Assembly (NCBI GenBank): GCA_905221605.1
Contig: CAJNDS010002835.1
Coordinates: 186,001-250,000 of the forward strand
Direction of reading: 5' to 3'
Length of the DNA stretch: 64,000 nt
Source of the DNA: Symbiodinium natans
Lineage: Eukaryota; Sar; Dinophyceae; Suessiales; Symbiodiniaceae
A program made the position numbers and the translations under genes. Below are positions 42,301-54,814 of the stretch, in pieces (the stretch's first letter is position 1; every line of letters starts with the position of its first letter). A model generated the notes under the pieces. It did no database searches and had not been told where the DNA came from. It saw only the letters and a program-made list of their open reading frames with translations.

Positions 42301-44660
42301 CCAGCCATTTCCCAATGGCCAGGGCCCCAGCGAGTCCCAGGTCCCAACGTGCCCCAGCCCATCTCCAGAGATGCTGGACCATGTCCATAAGGTGGGATGA
42401 TCAACCAATCTGATGGCACGAGCTGGATGGCCTTCTACAGCCTGGCCCCCATTGCCCTTAAGTTGGGCCCCCCCAACCCCCCAGGTCCCAAGCTTTGTGG
42501 AACAGCCGGGGCAGAGGCCTGACGCTGATGCGCATGGCTTTGGAGTTGGCCCTCCACAACCCCGTGTGCGCCTGCTACCGCCCGCTCTTTCGGGAGTGCT
42601 GGGGGCGTTCAAAGTTGAAAGTTGAAAGGTTGGGGTTCTCTTCGTTCTCCGCCAGCAAGACATTATACTGGCTACAAGGAAAGGCGACAGGCCCGGAATG
42701 CAACGAGCAAAGGCGTTTGGTGGTGCGTGGGAGTTGCAACCAAGGTCACCGTCCGACAGAACATATTATTATCCCAATTGTATCATCTTGACATCTCGTC
42801 TAGCGACAAATCCTGCCACCCAGCAAACATGGTCCCTCGCCTTGACGTCATAGATTGGATGTCTTTCTGTGACTGTGAGGGATTGCGTGGAGTCCGCTTG
42901 TCCATGGATGCAACCCGGGGGTTCATTCCCATGACTGTGCTACAACACTTGAAGGGCCCATGAAGTCAAGAATCCCCTCGTCCGAAGGCGGCCTGAAGCC
43001 ATCCCAAACTTCATGTGCTGCTCTGCGTTGTCTCCCGGAGTCTTTATCAGGCTTCTAACGATTTGTTCGTCTGACCTGTTGTTCCTTGTCAAGCGGATGG
43101 TTGAGCACTTGAGCTCGACAAATATATCTCCCCAGCAAAGACCAATACGCATGGCAAGAACAACCACACAAATGGGTGTCTTATCGAGTCTTCTCAGCCA
43201 TGCTTGCCACACCGACCAGTTCCCTTGAACGCAACAATGGGAGGTCACACTACTTATGTGGGTAAAGCACGCAAGATTCTGTCATTCACATTGCATTCCA
43301 ACATTGTTGTGTTCGTAGTTCTTTGCACTGCGATGCTCCTCATGTTTGCGTCTGCAGGTACGAAAGCATTGCCTGTAAGTTCCTGGAGCACTTCCTTCAC
43401 ATCGCCCGCGTCACCCGGCTGAGTGGGCTTCTATCCCAATAGTCTGGCACACTGTATCACTTGTATGTTGTATCTTGTATGTATATGTACATATATATAT
43501 ATGTATGGTATAGCGATGCATATGTTTTCTAAACCGACCGGGGGCGGTTCAGGACTCCTGCTTGCTTGCTCAGACCTGCGAACAGCGTATCGGCATGGCG
43601 CACAAGGGATCCGAGCACCCTGAACTTCTGCAGCTGTGCCAGCTGCTGCCAACTTTCTGATTTCCCAGGCCATGACAAGATTGGCAGACAATGCCGAGCA
43701 CGGCCTTTGGGATCCCGTGGATGAGGCGCAGAGTGCTGGACGCAGTGCTTGGGTCGACTTTTGGAGTCTATGCGTTGATGCCTCGAAGCGTTTTTATGTC
43801 AAGTCTGGGCCAGTTCTACTATGATGTGCTGGCCAATCCGGACGGAAGTCGTGCCCTTGCCCCAACAGCGCCGAGTAGTGCCGCCAAGTACTGGAGCCCG
43901 AGCTGGGAAAGGAGGCTGCGTGAATTTGGGATCATTGGGATAAGGAGCCGATCAAGCTGCGTTCCATCGTGGGCCTGATCCCGCTCTTTGCAGTAGAGGC
44001 GAGGGTGGCGAGGGTGGATGGAAAAGGGCACTGAGACACAGTTCCTGCAGCCTTTAAGGGGTGGGGGAGTTTCCTTTTCTCTTTACTTGCAAGGTGCTGG
44101 AGCCCGTGTGGCGGCCCAGCCGCTGGCAGCTGGTATTTCGGCTGCGTCTGTGCACGACGAGCATGCCGTGAGGATATGCTGAAGAAGCTGCCGCGCTTCG
44201 CCAGCCAGACGCCGCAACGCTCAGAGCGAGCGATGGGAGTTTGGCTTTGGGCTTTTCGGGATTTCGAGGGCAAGACTCAGGCAATGGCTTTTCGACAACC
44301 GCCCCGACCTGGCCTGCTTGGTCTCGCGCTTTGTGGAGGCCAGAAGGGCCAGAGAGCCTCCTGGGATGGCACTCACATGTTTTCCGTGCCGATCAACTTG
44401 TGTTCTTTCACGCAGCCTGGCCGCGGCGAGCGCCGGCTCCTCTCCCTTCTGCGAGGATACAGGAGCTACAGAATGAGAAGTGCAAGCGAACCAAAAAACA
44501 AAGAGGGAACAGAGCACGAAGATCACGAAGAGTGCACAGTGACAGAGAGAGAGAAGCAAGCACAGCAGAGGATGTTTTGAGCCATGCCTGAGGATGCGTG
44601 CCTTGCTGAAACGGATGCTCGACCCGGCCGAGTTCCTCTCGGACTTCGGCATACGAGCAC
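34234..44660 (+). CDS. GH63-family glucosidase-like gene, central exon block
   Basis: The central exons appear in family order: [18 protein letters not shown] (34,234), [20 protein letters not shown] (34,353), [12 protein letters not shown] (34,522), [20 protein letters not shown] (34,702), [12 protein letters not shown] (34,946), ENETNDQR (36,549), [12 protein letters not shown] (37,336), [12 protein letters not shown] (39,976), [18 protein letters not shown] (40,176), [11 protein letters not shown] (40,299), LVDAQFAKD (41,274), [20 protein letters not shown] (41,577), [10 protein letters not shown] (41,911), [12 protein letters not shown] (42,010), [17 protein letters not shown] (about 42,270), [18 protein letters not shown] (42,407), [12 protein letters not shown] (about 42,528), [11 protein letters not shown] (43,692), [12 protein letters not shown] (43,819), [14 protein letters not shown] (43,957), [18 protein letters not shown] (about 44,290), [11 protein letters not shown] (44,428) and [18 protein letters not shown] (44,598). 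The (A/E)W...DVNPPVHA and NRKDAEG elements are hallmarks of this GH63 branch. The next expected motif is not found until 59,889. Confidence 0.88.
39308..39372. repeat. (AT)n and (TG)n microsatellites in a GH63 intron
   Basis: An AT run at about 39,308-39,340 is followed by TATATACATACATG and a GT run to about 39,384. The surrounding intron, 37.8-39.95 kb, has no exon that I recognise and includes poly-C (38,067) and poly-G (38,881) runs. Confidence 0.9.
40567..40665. repeat. CACACG/CGCACG microsatellite
   Basis: Imperfect CACA and CGCA repeats lie in the GH63 intron that follows the [11 protein letters not shown] exon. Confidence 0.85.
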
Positions 44661-44970
44661 GGTGCCCAGCGGCCCAGCAGCCGCGGCGGGGACCCAGAGA
44701 GGAGATGGCCATGTCACGGTTTTGCCTGTTGCTTGCCTTGATGGCTTCCACTCGAGCCTCTTTGGGGCAGCTTGACATCTGTGATGTGCATAGCAAAGAT
44801 CCGTCAGGCCCATGCTGGCAGCCCAATGCTCCAACAAAGCTGGACCCCCCCCCACCCTCTGCCAGAAGAGAGAAACACGAAAACACCTATTCTCAGTACT
44901 CCTCAGTACTCCTCAGTACTACTCAGTCTCAGTAGCAGGGAATCTGCATGGTGCGCTCGTTTCAGCCGCG

Positions 44971-45664
44971 ATGATTACCAACGATGCCCTTCTTGCATCG
45001 GTGAAGCTGCTGGCCTCGGATCTGGATGGCACTCTCCTGGACCCGCATCACAAGCCGGCCCGCCGCCTCAAAACAGAATGAAACAGAACGTGAGACAACC
45101 GGGTGGGGAATGCGGTGAATGCGGTGCCGACGGTGGGGGGGAAGTGAAAGCTTGTGTGAGGCACAGGGCACCTTCGAGGCGATTGCAGAGTACCAGCGCG
45201 CCGGCGGTTCGTTCGCAGTCTGCACAGGACGAGACCTAGGTTCCGCTCGAGGCTGCAGCTTGAAAGGGCTGCTTTGCTTCGCATCCTGCGACACTCATAT
45301 TGCCCCCACATTGCAGACTTTGACAGCTGGACTTCTTTCTGAGAGGTGTCTTAACGTGCTTTTCTTTGCTGCCGCATGCCTCCGAGAGGTGTGCTCAAGG
45401 GCCTGGACATCGATGTAATGCCGGGCGTTTACTTGAACGGTACCACAGTCAAAGGCGCCCCGCAAGCTTCTAACTTCCAGGATTCCCCCCCCTCGAAAGA
45501 GGCAACAGAGCTCTTTCCCCGAAGTTTAGTTTCGCACCGAACGTGACTCGAGGGCGTGCCAAGCCTGGGCAGGGGAAAAGGTGGCCCTCAAGACTTCTCG
45601 GGACCAACCTTCCCCCAAGCCCCACGAACGAGACAGGGAGAGAGACAGCAGGCATCTCCTTTTC

Positions 45665-45719
<55 letters not shown>

Positions 45720-45913
45720 CCGCTAATTAGAGGGTGAGGCCCGGAGTGATCCGCTAAGGGACTAAGGTGCCAAAGGGGGGCCGATGCCGGGCCTCCGACA
45801 GGTGGGGCTATGGCGGCAAATCCGGTTGCCTTGCGAGCGTTAGCAGGAACTGAGCAGCAGACGGACTGGGGCTTGCATCCGCGCGGGGGGGGCCACCCCC
45901 ATGCCCCAAAGAC

Positions 45914-45952
<39 letters not shown>

Positions 45953-46141
45953 GAGAACTAAAGGGGGACCATCATTGAGGGGGGCATCGTAGGGGGGATC
46001 ATTGCCGAATACTCGGGGGAAACCACACACCTCGCGATGAGAGAGGGGCTATGAAAACCGTGGCCCTTCCGAACAAACTGACCAGTGGACTTCGCGCGCC
46101 CTTGGGGCAGCCTTCCCTTCGGGGGGGGGGCTATGCGTGCA

Positions 46142-46202
<61 letters not shown>

Positions 46203-46289
46203 AGAGCCGCGAACACCGCGGCTGACTCGCATGACTCTGGGGACTTGCGCGCCCTCCGGGGCAGCTCTCCCTTCGGGGGGGGCTAAGCG

Positions 46290-46336
<47 letters not shown>

Positions 46337-48230
46337 GAGGAAGGAGGAAGAAGAAGACGAAGAGCTGGAGGCAAAGGCGGGGAGCTGCTGCGGAACCTGA
46401 CACTGCCCGTGGAGCTCCTGCACCGCATGGTCGCTTGGGGCCGAGACCACCGGGACAAGGCGACTGCACGTGGCGCCTTTGGAGAGAAGGAGAGAGAGAA
46501 GCGAGAGAAAGAGGAGGATTGCGGGACAGGAGGACGAAGGGAGATTGGGATCCTAAGCATCGTGTGCTGAGAGGCCTCCATCCTTTTCGTCGAGGGCGAC
46601 GCGCACTACGCCAGGCCCCCAGGGAGGCTTCCAGGCCGAGGGTTGGGGCTCTCCCCCTCTCCCCTCTCCCCTCTCTCTCTCTTCTCTCTCTCCCCTCTCT
46701 CTTGTCTCTCTCTCTCTCTCTCTCCCCTTTCTCCTCTCTCTCTTGTCTCTTCAAAAAGCAAGTTATACAAAATGAAGAGTTGAAGAGTGCCCTCTGTCTA
46801 ACATCTAAAGTACTTTGCGGAGGCTCTGCCTCTGCTCTGCTCAGGTCATGGACCGCTCCGAGGAGTACGCCTTGTTCATGCACAAGCACCTCCTGGAGAC
46901 TCAGACTCAAGTCTCTGCCCCCCAGATTCACGAGATTCACCTCTCTCACCTCTCTCTCTCTTCCTGATTCCCCTTCTCTCCTCTTAAGGGGGAGGAGGGG
47001 GGAAGGCTCAGTTCATGCACTGCTCTCTCTCACATCTTTGCCTGTTGCAGGACCCCGACCCGCTGGAGGTGAAGGGCGGCTGGAAGGAGGAGAAGCCGGA
47101 GATCCCTCTGAAGGTAAACATGATGCGCGTCATCTGCAGCCCGGACAACATGGACGAAATCAAGCCCCAGGAGCGGTTCTGGATGTGAAGCTCTCTAGGC
47201 GAAGGTGTGAGGTCAGCCAGTCAGTACTGGGCCATTCCATCGAAGCAGAGCTTCGGAGCAGTGCACAGGTGGCCGACTGCGTCAAGGGCTTTGCAAACTA
47301 TGCGCAGTCGCTGCCCACCACGCCGCCCGTCCGAAAAGTCCCGAGGGAGAGCCCTCAGGAGCGGAGAATCGATTTGAAGTAGAGAAGTTCATGCCCAAAC
47401 TTCTACGCCAGAGCCATCTGCCAAAAGTGCACAATGCCAGAGCAGCCTTTTCCGACCGACCATAAAGATGCCAAAGTTGCAGGCCGATGTTCCGGAATCA
47501 CACCATGCTTTCCAGACCGTTTGGTCCTACCGACCATAGAGATATGTAGAGATCCCACAACATGGTTTATTGTCCCACGTTTTTGGTGATTGCCTTGCTT
47601 TTTTGGCGTTGTTTTACAGGTTTTACGAGCATCCGAGGGCTTGAAATTAAATGGTCCGGTGAGAAATGAGATGGCAGGCGTAGATTCCAACTCCAGCACC
47701 GCAACACAAAGGGATCAGAACAAATCGGAAGGACCAGGGCCCGGACATGTCATTTCTTTCCCTGGGACGAGAGTCCAGAGTAGCAAGGTGGAACAGCCTG
47801 ACTTTTCTGCAGCGCACGCTCCGAAGCAACAAAAGCCAGACAGGCGAGCAGAGTCTTCCGACTGACCATAGTTAAAGACGCACGGGTTCCAGGACAAGGT
47901 TGATTGCCAGAGCATGGTGTTTTGGTTTCCTTCTCTCTCCCTCTTCCCCTGGGTGCTGCTCTCCTGAGGATTGACGTGATGGCTCCTGGCACGAACAAGG
48001 CTGCTGGCCTCCATGTCCTGCTGGAGGCCCTTGGCCTGAGCATGGCCGAGGTGTGTGCCATCGGTGACTCCGAAAACGACCTGGAGATCCGAGGGGGTTG
48101 GTGCTTCTGAGAGCATGTCGTACAGTAGGCTCCCAGCAAGTCGTGCAGTAGTTCCCCCAAGGTGCTGCGACATAGTTTCCCATCAAGTCAACGTGGAGTA
48201 TATATCCGCATGTATAGTATATTGTAAATG

Positions 48231-48281
<51 letters not shown>

Positions 48282-48570
48282 CTGCATACATCTGGCGAGG
48301 AGATGTTGCAATCCGTTCGCGTGGCCTGTGCCATGGGCAACGTCGCTTTGCTAACTTTCGGGTTCCGGGTGAGGTGCTGCTAGGACCAAATGGGCTTAGA
48401 AGATTGATGAACAGATGCTGCGCTTGTGAAATGTAATTCTGCAAGCATCGCTACCAGCACGAACAAAGCGTGGCTTCCACATGCGTGTTGAAGCTGAGGC
48501 TGTGAAGAAGACCAAGGCAGTTTCGCACTTCGTGATGCCCAAGAATTTGGACAATCCCGCAGGTGGCTGG
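44971..48570 (+). CDS. Cof-type HAD phosphatase module (multi-exon), nested in a GH63 intron
   Basis: The exons spell a haloacid dehalogenase-superfamily phosphatase of the Cof/class IIB type. Motifs: MITNDALLASVKLLASDLDG, then TLLDPHHK (44,971; the DLDGT nucleophile motif), FEAIAEYQRAGGSFAVCTGR (45,172; motif II is the Thr after Cys), KGLDIDVMPGVYLNG (45,393), SEEYALFMHKHLLET (46,858), PLKVNMMRVICSPDNMDEI (47,108), APGTNKAAGLHVLLEALGL (47,982; contains the motif III Lys), IGDSENDLE (48,060; motif IV), MLQSVRVACAMGN (48,303) and VKKTKAVSHFVMPKN (48,508). All four HAD motifs are intact. It lies directly upstream of glycerol-3-phosphate dehydrogenase units, so glycerol-3-phosphatase activity is a reasonable guess, not shown. 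Whether it is a separate gene or the N-terminal part of a fusion is open: I find no stop codon and new start between it and the next module. Confidence 0.82.
45660..46760. repeat. GA/TC microsatellites and a 130-bp tandem pair in HAD introns
   Basis: (GA)n runs lie at about 45,668-45,712, 45,938-45,956, 46,146-46,200 and 46,294-46,328, and TC-rich runs at about 46,660-46,750. The two central runs belong to a tandem duplication of about 130 bp: the phrase CGCGCCC(T)TTGGGGCAG... ending in a GGGGGGGCTA(T/A)GCGTGCAG junction occurs before each (about 46,094 and 46,227). Confidence 0.85.
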
Positions 48571-48726
48571 CAAGACAAGTACACAGAAATAGCAGCCAGA
48601 ACCACGCCCTTCATGCCTTCCATGCCCTCCACTGACCGATTCGTGAGGTGTGGTTTGCCTCCTGCGCTCTCTTACCAAAGCACTCGGCTCTGGTGGGCCC
48701 ACCCAGGGACCCTCGACGCCGTTGCA

Positions 48727-51700
48727 GACCCTGCGAGTCGCCTGCTTCTGCTGCGGGTCCTGGGGCACAGGCGTGGCGCGGCAGGTCGGCCAGAGCTTGC
48801 TTCACTTGCCCCGCTTCGAGGAGCCGAGAAGCCAAGCTGTGACAAATTGTGACAAATTGTGATAGCAGCTGCAGAGTCGGCTCAAAGCGGCTTTCATTGA
48901 GAGTAAGCTGGCCAGACCCTCGCGTTCGATGCAGGAGCCGCTGCCTATGTGGGTGCCGAGTGCGGAGGTGGCCTCGCAGATCAACGAAACGGGCGTTGAC
49001 GAGGCGAATTTGCCCGGTCTCCGGCTGCCAAAGAACGTCAAGGCGACGGCGGATGCAGCAGAGGCGGGCAGTGGTGGGCAGTGCATATGATGTAAATGTA
49101 AATCCTATAGCCTATAAATACATTATGTATGTGAATCGATAACGTCATCCGATGTTTTTTCTTTCGGACTGGGAAGTGGCTTCACAGGCTGCCAAGGATG
49201 CAGACTTGTTGATTTTGGTGGTGGCCCGGGAGAACATGGCAGACCTTGTAGAGCAGCTCAAGGGCAAGGTCAAGCGCACGGCCACAGCAGTCGACTCTCG
49301 GACAATTCGAAGGACGGATCATCAAGAGCCATGTGCCAATCACATGTTGCCAACAGCAAAAAGTTGGGATTCGGGCAGGGAGTGGTTGAAGGGCTCTCTG
49401 GGGCTTGTAAATTTTGATTCTTGTTGATATCACTTTTGTCACTTGACACGGACTTGGTTCTGGCTCCATGAATGCGAACTTGAGGTGATGTCGAAGATCC
49501 TCATGCCGTGCCCAGAGAAGCAAGGGCTCCGCTTCGGCAGTGAGTTTGTGAGCCAGGCACTGGGCCAGGGCCCCAGATTCTTGAGAGCGCGAGCTCTTTG
49601 CATGCACTTCCACCTTGTTCACGTTGGCGATTTGAGTAACGTTGTTAGAAATTTGTTTGAATCGAACTGCTGTGTGATTTTGAACGGGTTCCGTTTTGCT
49701 TTCACCCTTTCCCTTTTGAGGTATCCCTGCAGCTGTGCTCATGGGCGGGACACTGGCTGCGGATGTGGCCCGCGGGCAACCCGACAATCAAGCACGGATC
49801 ACGCCAGCTTTTTGTGTGTGAATCCTATAAATCTACTTGTGGGGCTCTGAACCCAGAACCCCTACTTCTGCATTTCAGGGATCCATGTGGAGGTATTTTG
49901 CCGAGGCGACCGTGGGCTGCAAGGACCCGGAGGCCGGGGGGGCTGGTTGAGCTGAGCTGGGAGGTACACCAGGCGCATGAACACGTGGACCAAAGGCAAC
50001 TCCCTCAAGCAAGGGAATAAATTCGGTGCTATCAAGATAGACAAGGACAAAGGGTGATGCAGAATTCCTGTGAAGCTCGTTGAAGGCAACAAGAGGCAGT
50101 CGCAAGGCGGGCCCGAGTTTATTTAATTTGGAGGGTAAAGAGACAGGCGCATAGAGGGTAGCAGAAGGAAAGCGGTCTTTCGTCTCGATGGAAACTTTCG
50201 GCCTTTCGCAGAGCAGACGAAGTCGAAAATTCCCTATTGGGCATCTTGGGGCATCGCAGAGCATGCGACTTCAAATGCCTGTCCTCTTCGAACTTCCCTG
50301 TTGGGCATCTTGGGGGCCTTTCGCAGAGCAGACGAATTAGTAGGGAGGGCTGGGGATGGAAGGGGGATGTGCTGATGCCGATGATGCTCATGCTCACGTT
50401 GCGTCAAAAAACGGGCCTTTTCTGCCCCTGGGCAAACCACATGTATAGCCCTGCGATGTCTTGGGGTGCCTTTTTTGGCCCCGCGATGATTTGATTCGTC
50501 TAAAAGTTGCCCCTGTCATTCATCTAGTTCGGCCTGGGCAGGGGGGGTTCTTCTGTCGCTGGATATAAAATTTGTCCTCAACTCAATGCCGTAATTCGTA
50601 AAATCTTGTTTTGTCAAAAACGGGTGAGCCCGGCCTGGTCAGGCTCTGGGCCACCCCGCGGCATGCGGCACCGGGTGACAAAAACGCGCTTGAGGTCTCT
50701 AATAATGTTAACCTGTCGGCATTGCTTCCCGCCGTCGCCCCAAAGAAATTCTGTAGCTGCAGTGCGGACTCAGGGCCTTTGCTTTCCGCCGCAAACCAAT
50801 TCAATCCTCACCTGCAGCACGGACTGCAGGCCTTTGCTTCCCGCCTTTAACTACGAAATCCCCGCTTGCATTGCGGAACGCATTTGTTCTTCGATTTTCC
50901 CTGTTGGGCATCTTGGGGCGTCTCGCAGAGCAGACGAATTCAAAACGATTTTCCCCTTCGTAGTTCTCTATTGGGCATCTTTTGGGGGGCCTTTCGCACA
51001 GCAGACGAATCCAAACGCATTTGCCTCTTCGAACGTCCCCCATTGGGCATCTTGGGGGGCCTTTCGTAGAGCAGACCAATCCCAACGCCTTTTTCCTCTT
51101 TGAGCGTCCCCATTGCGCATGTCCCTATTGGGCATCTTGGGGGCCTGTCGCAGAGCACACGAATCCAAACGCCTTTTCCTCTCTGAGCGTCCCTATTGGG
51201 CATCTTGGGGGCCTTTCGCAAAGCAGACGAATCCAAACGCCTGTTCCTCTTCGAGCGTCCCTATTGGGCATCTTGCGGGCCTTTCGCAGAGCAGACGAAT
51301 TCCAACGCCTTGTACTTGTCGAACGTACCGATTGGGCATCTTGGGGGGGCCCTTCACACAGCAGACGAATCCAAACGCCTATTCCTCTTCGACCGTCCCT
51401 ATTGGGCGTCTTGAAGGCCTTTCGCAGAGCAGACGAGCCGTTCCTCTTCGAACGTCCCATAACGTCCCTATTTGGCATCTTGGGGGGGCCTGCGCAAAGC
51501 AGACGAATCCAAACGCCTTTCCTCTTTGAGGGTTTTTATTGGGCATCTTGGGGGCCTTTCGCAGAGCAGACGAATCCAAACGCCGATTCCTCTTCGAACG
51601 TCCCGATTGGGCATCTTTTCTTCTTCGAACGTTCCTATTGGGCATCTTGGGGGCCTTTCGCAGAGCAGACGAATCCAAACGCCTTTTCCTTTTCAAAAGT

Positions 51701-54700
51701 CCCCTTTCGGCATCTTGGGGCCCTTTCGCAGAACAGACGAATCCAAGCGCCTTTCCTCTTCGAGCGTCCCTATTGCGCATGTCCCTATTGGGCATCCTGG
51801 GGGCCTGTCGCAGAGCATACGAATCCAAACGCCTTTTCCTCTGCGAGCGTCCCTATTGGGCATCTTGGGGGCCTTTCGCAAAGCAGACGAATCCAAACGC
51901 CTGTTCCTCTTCGAGCGTCCCTACGCAGAGCAGACGAATTCCAACGCCGTGTCCTTGTCGAACGTACCGATTGGGCATCTTGGGGGGGCCCTTCACACAG
52001 CAGACGAATCCAAACGCCTATTCCTCTTCGACCGTCCCTATTGGGCGTCTTGAAGGCCTTTCGCAGAGCAGACGAGCCGTTCCTCTTCGAACGTCCCATA
52101 ACGTCCCTATTTGGCATCTTGGGGGGGCCTGCGCAAAGCAGACGAATCCAAACGCCTTTCCTCTTTGAGGGTTTTTATTGGGCATCTTGGGGGCCTTTCG
52201 CAGAGCAGACGAATCCAAACGCCGATTCCTCTTCGAACGTCCCGATTGGGCATCTTTTCTTCTTCGAACGTTCCTATTGGGCATCTTGGGGGCCTTTCGC
52301 AGAGCAGACGAATCCAAACGCCTTTTCCTTTTCAAAAGTCCCCTTTCGGCATCTTGGGGCCCTTTCGCAGAACAGACGAATCCAAGCGCCTTTCCTCTTC
52401 GAGCGTCCCTATTGCGCATGTCCCTATTGGGCATCTTGGGGGGCCTTTCGCACAGCAGAGTTCATCCCCCACACCAAGGCTTCGTCAGCACCTTCTTATT
52501 TAGTGCACGTGCCTGATTTTGCAATGTGTTGTGCATGGGAGAGCCTGGCTCCGCGTTGCCTCTTTGAAGAGCCTTGGAGCTGGCTCCTCTAAACTTGTGT
52601 CCGACTCGACCTCTACAGACCACTCTACGACTGAATGACCGTGGTGGTCGTGTTGTCCCTTGCACAGTTCGCAACTGACAGTTCCTCTCGGGCCTCCACA
52701 TGAGGGGCACATAAAGCAAACTATTCATGATCAGCGTCCAGGTGAGCAAGGTCTTGCTCGAGCTCTTCAACAAGCCGAATTTCTCAGTGCCCGGGCACAA
52801 TTTGGGAGTGAATGAGAGACAGGTGAAAAAAAGCATGTGAGGCACAGAGGTAAATTTCCGTGGCTCCAGGTCACCAGTCTACCCAGCCCAACGGCCGCTC
52901 GGCATCAGAGCCATCAGAGGGATGCGCCAAAAACGATCAAAAACTATTGGCACTCTGGGAGGCCGTGGAGCTCTTTGCGGTCTTGAAGGCCATCATCGCC
53001 GTGGGTGCAGGCGCGGCACTTTGCCATCTCCGTTTGTCCTCCTAGAAGTGAAGTCTCTGCCGCCCCGTCCTGGACCTCTTTGATCCCCATTTTGAGGGCA
53101 AAAGCAACATCTATCCCTCAGGCTTCTGCGATGGCCTCGGATTGGGTCACAACTCCAAGGCCGCAGTGATCCGCATCTCAGCAGCACCTCCGAGGTCCAT
53201 CTTAGAACAACTCTTCTCCTCGGAACTCTTCTCCTCGCCAGTCTACTCTTCGCTCCTGGAGTGCCCAGAGTGTCCCTGGAGTGCCCAACCTGCAGAGACC
53301 AACCCCAGAGTATCTCTCTACCCAGAGAGGGTGGGGATGTTCGAAGCAATTTTTGTGTTTGTTGCTAATAATGTTGCTATCATGTCTAGGAATCAAGGAA
53401 GCTTTTCTTGGGAGATGAGGTCTTGGGGCTGTGGAGCTGGCGAAGTTCGCGCAGCGCTTCTACCCTGAGGAGTCGTCCAAGGCCTGAGCTTCTTCGATTG
53501 CTGCCCCCCCCCCCCCTACACTCCTGCGCCTACTACGCCTACAGTGACGGTTGCTGCCGACAGCAGAACTAGGTACTCAATAGTACTGGTAGCAGTCACA
53601 GTATGTACCAGCACTGCCACCACCAGCACCACTCCCACCACCACTACGACGGCGACTTGTACTTCCACGGCGACTACGATTCCTCGTGATGAGCCATATC
53701 TTTCTTAGCCAGCTCTGGCCACGCACCAATACAACCCCAGAGCTGGTGATGCTAGTGCTGCTGCAACTGCAGCGACTGCAACTACGTACTGCTACGGCAA
53801 CGCCGGCAACCACGATGACAGCCAACAGGATAACAGCCGCAGCGTTTGTGCTGCTGCGACTTGCTTCTCGTGCAACCCGTGTTTTTCCACGGCAGCCTGC
53901 GAACTCGTCGAAGACGGATCAGATTGGATGCCCTGACAATTGAGAAGCGTCTTATTTATTCCTTTCTTGTTTGAAATTGCCCGCCCCTGAGCGAAGGGAG
54001 GGAGGCGTGTCAGCCGCACGATGAATGCATCATGAATAGCTCTTTCATTTGCTACTCTCCCTGCTTGTGACAGGAGGCCCTCACGGAAGCTTGTGGGATA
54101 ACTGCTGCGGGCCGGCATTGGACAGGGTCAGAATCCGTAGAACGGTTTCCACGCAAAGCTCCTTGATGACGTCCTCGTGAAGATTCTCTGAATCTCATGT
54201 CCTTAGGACATCATCGCCTCCAGCTATGGCGACTCGCGCACGAGGCCCGAACTCTCCCCTCCCCCTGGCACTTCAGGCGGAGAGTACGTGATTAGAGTGC
54301 ATATAGTGCTGAGCTGTGCTGAGCTGTGCTGAGCTGTGCTGAGCTGTGCTGAGCTGTCGAGGCGCTGCGCCGAGGCCTTCGCCAAGGAGCCGCACAAGGA
54401 CTGGGAGGAGGACCGGAGTGGAAAAAGAGTGGAATGGAAAAAGGGTGAAAAAAAAAGAGCAGACAGAGAGCAGACACCAGAAGCGAGAAGCGATTCGGAT
54501 AGTTGCAAAGAGGCTGCAAGAGAGCGCAAAAGATCGCGGGAAAAGATCGGGATGTACGACTAGACAGATGGACATTGTGGGCTACTTGTGAGGGATCTGG
54601 GATCCGCTCTCAGGTGGCGCGCGAGAAGCTGCGGAGCGGGGAGCCCGCGGGCATCTCGGTGCTTCGGACCTGCGCTGCCTTCGTGCGCTCGCACCGTGCG

Positions 54701-54814
54701 GAAAGCGAGTTCCCCTTTCTGAGCAAAGTGGATGAGATCTGCCAGCAGAAAGCCAAACCGGACACCCTGACGCAGATGGCCGTTCCCAGGGTCCGTGCCT
54801 CCAAGGCTTTGAAG
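48727..54814 (+). CDS. divergent NAD-dependent glycerol-3-phosphate dehydrogenase unit 1
   Basis: The exons follow the order of GPD1-type dehydrogenases: RVACFCCGSWGTGVARQVG (48,733), MWVPSAEVASQINETGVDE (48,938), NLPGLRLPKNVKA (49,011), AKDADLLILVVARENMADLV (49,196), AAVLMGGTLAADVARG (49,731), YFAEATVGCKDPEAGG (49,892), KVLLELFNKPNFSV (52,747), EAVELFAVLKAIIAVGAG (52,962), GFCDGLGLGHNSKAAVIRI (53,123), GAVELAKFAQRFYPEE (about 53,419), DIIASSYGDSRTR (54,208), AEAFAKEPHKDWEE (about 54,370) and REKLRSGEPAGISVLRTCA (about 54,623) to RASKALK (54,794). Several family signatures are altered: the first Gly of the GxGxxG loop is Cys, the usual PHQF is AREN, and GGRN is GDSRT. The Lys of the LKA(I/V)(I/V)AVGAG motif and NSKAA are kept. 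It may be non-catalytic. No start codon is evident at its 5' side. Confidence 0.85.
50890..52462. repeat. 68-70-bp satellite with higher-order repeat, in a GPDH intron
   Basis: The unit is roughly CCTATTGGGCATCTTGGGGG, CCTTTCGCAGAGCAGACGA, then ATCCAAACGCC and a short TTCCTCTTCGA(A/G)CGT tail. Spacing between successive GACGAAT sites is mostly 67-70 bp, with two longer steps. Two large copies are visible: 51,115-51,774 and 51,775-52,413, nearly identical except for a 21-bp deletion at about 51,923 in the second. A third copy starts and is truncated. Two outlying units occur near 50,205-50,340. The array is open in several frames on both strands because the unit lacks stops. Confidence 0.95.

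Noticed and set aside
45950-46950. Long open frames rich in Glu-Arg (+) or Ser-Leu (-)
   Set aside because: They run through GA/TC microsatellites and overlap true HAD exons read in other frames.
49182-49787. 201-codon minus-strand frame
   Set aside because: It overlaps GPDH exons on the + strand and has no recognisable motif.
50982-52592. 536-codon open frame and many overlapping frames on both strands
   Set aside because: It coincides with the 68-70-bp satellite, whose unit lacks stop codons in most frames; several frames on both strands are open at once, so the openness comes from the repeat.
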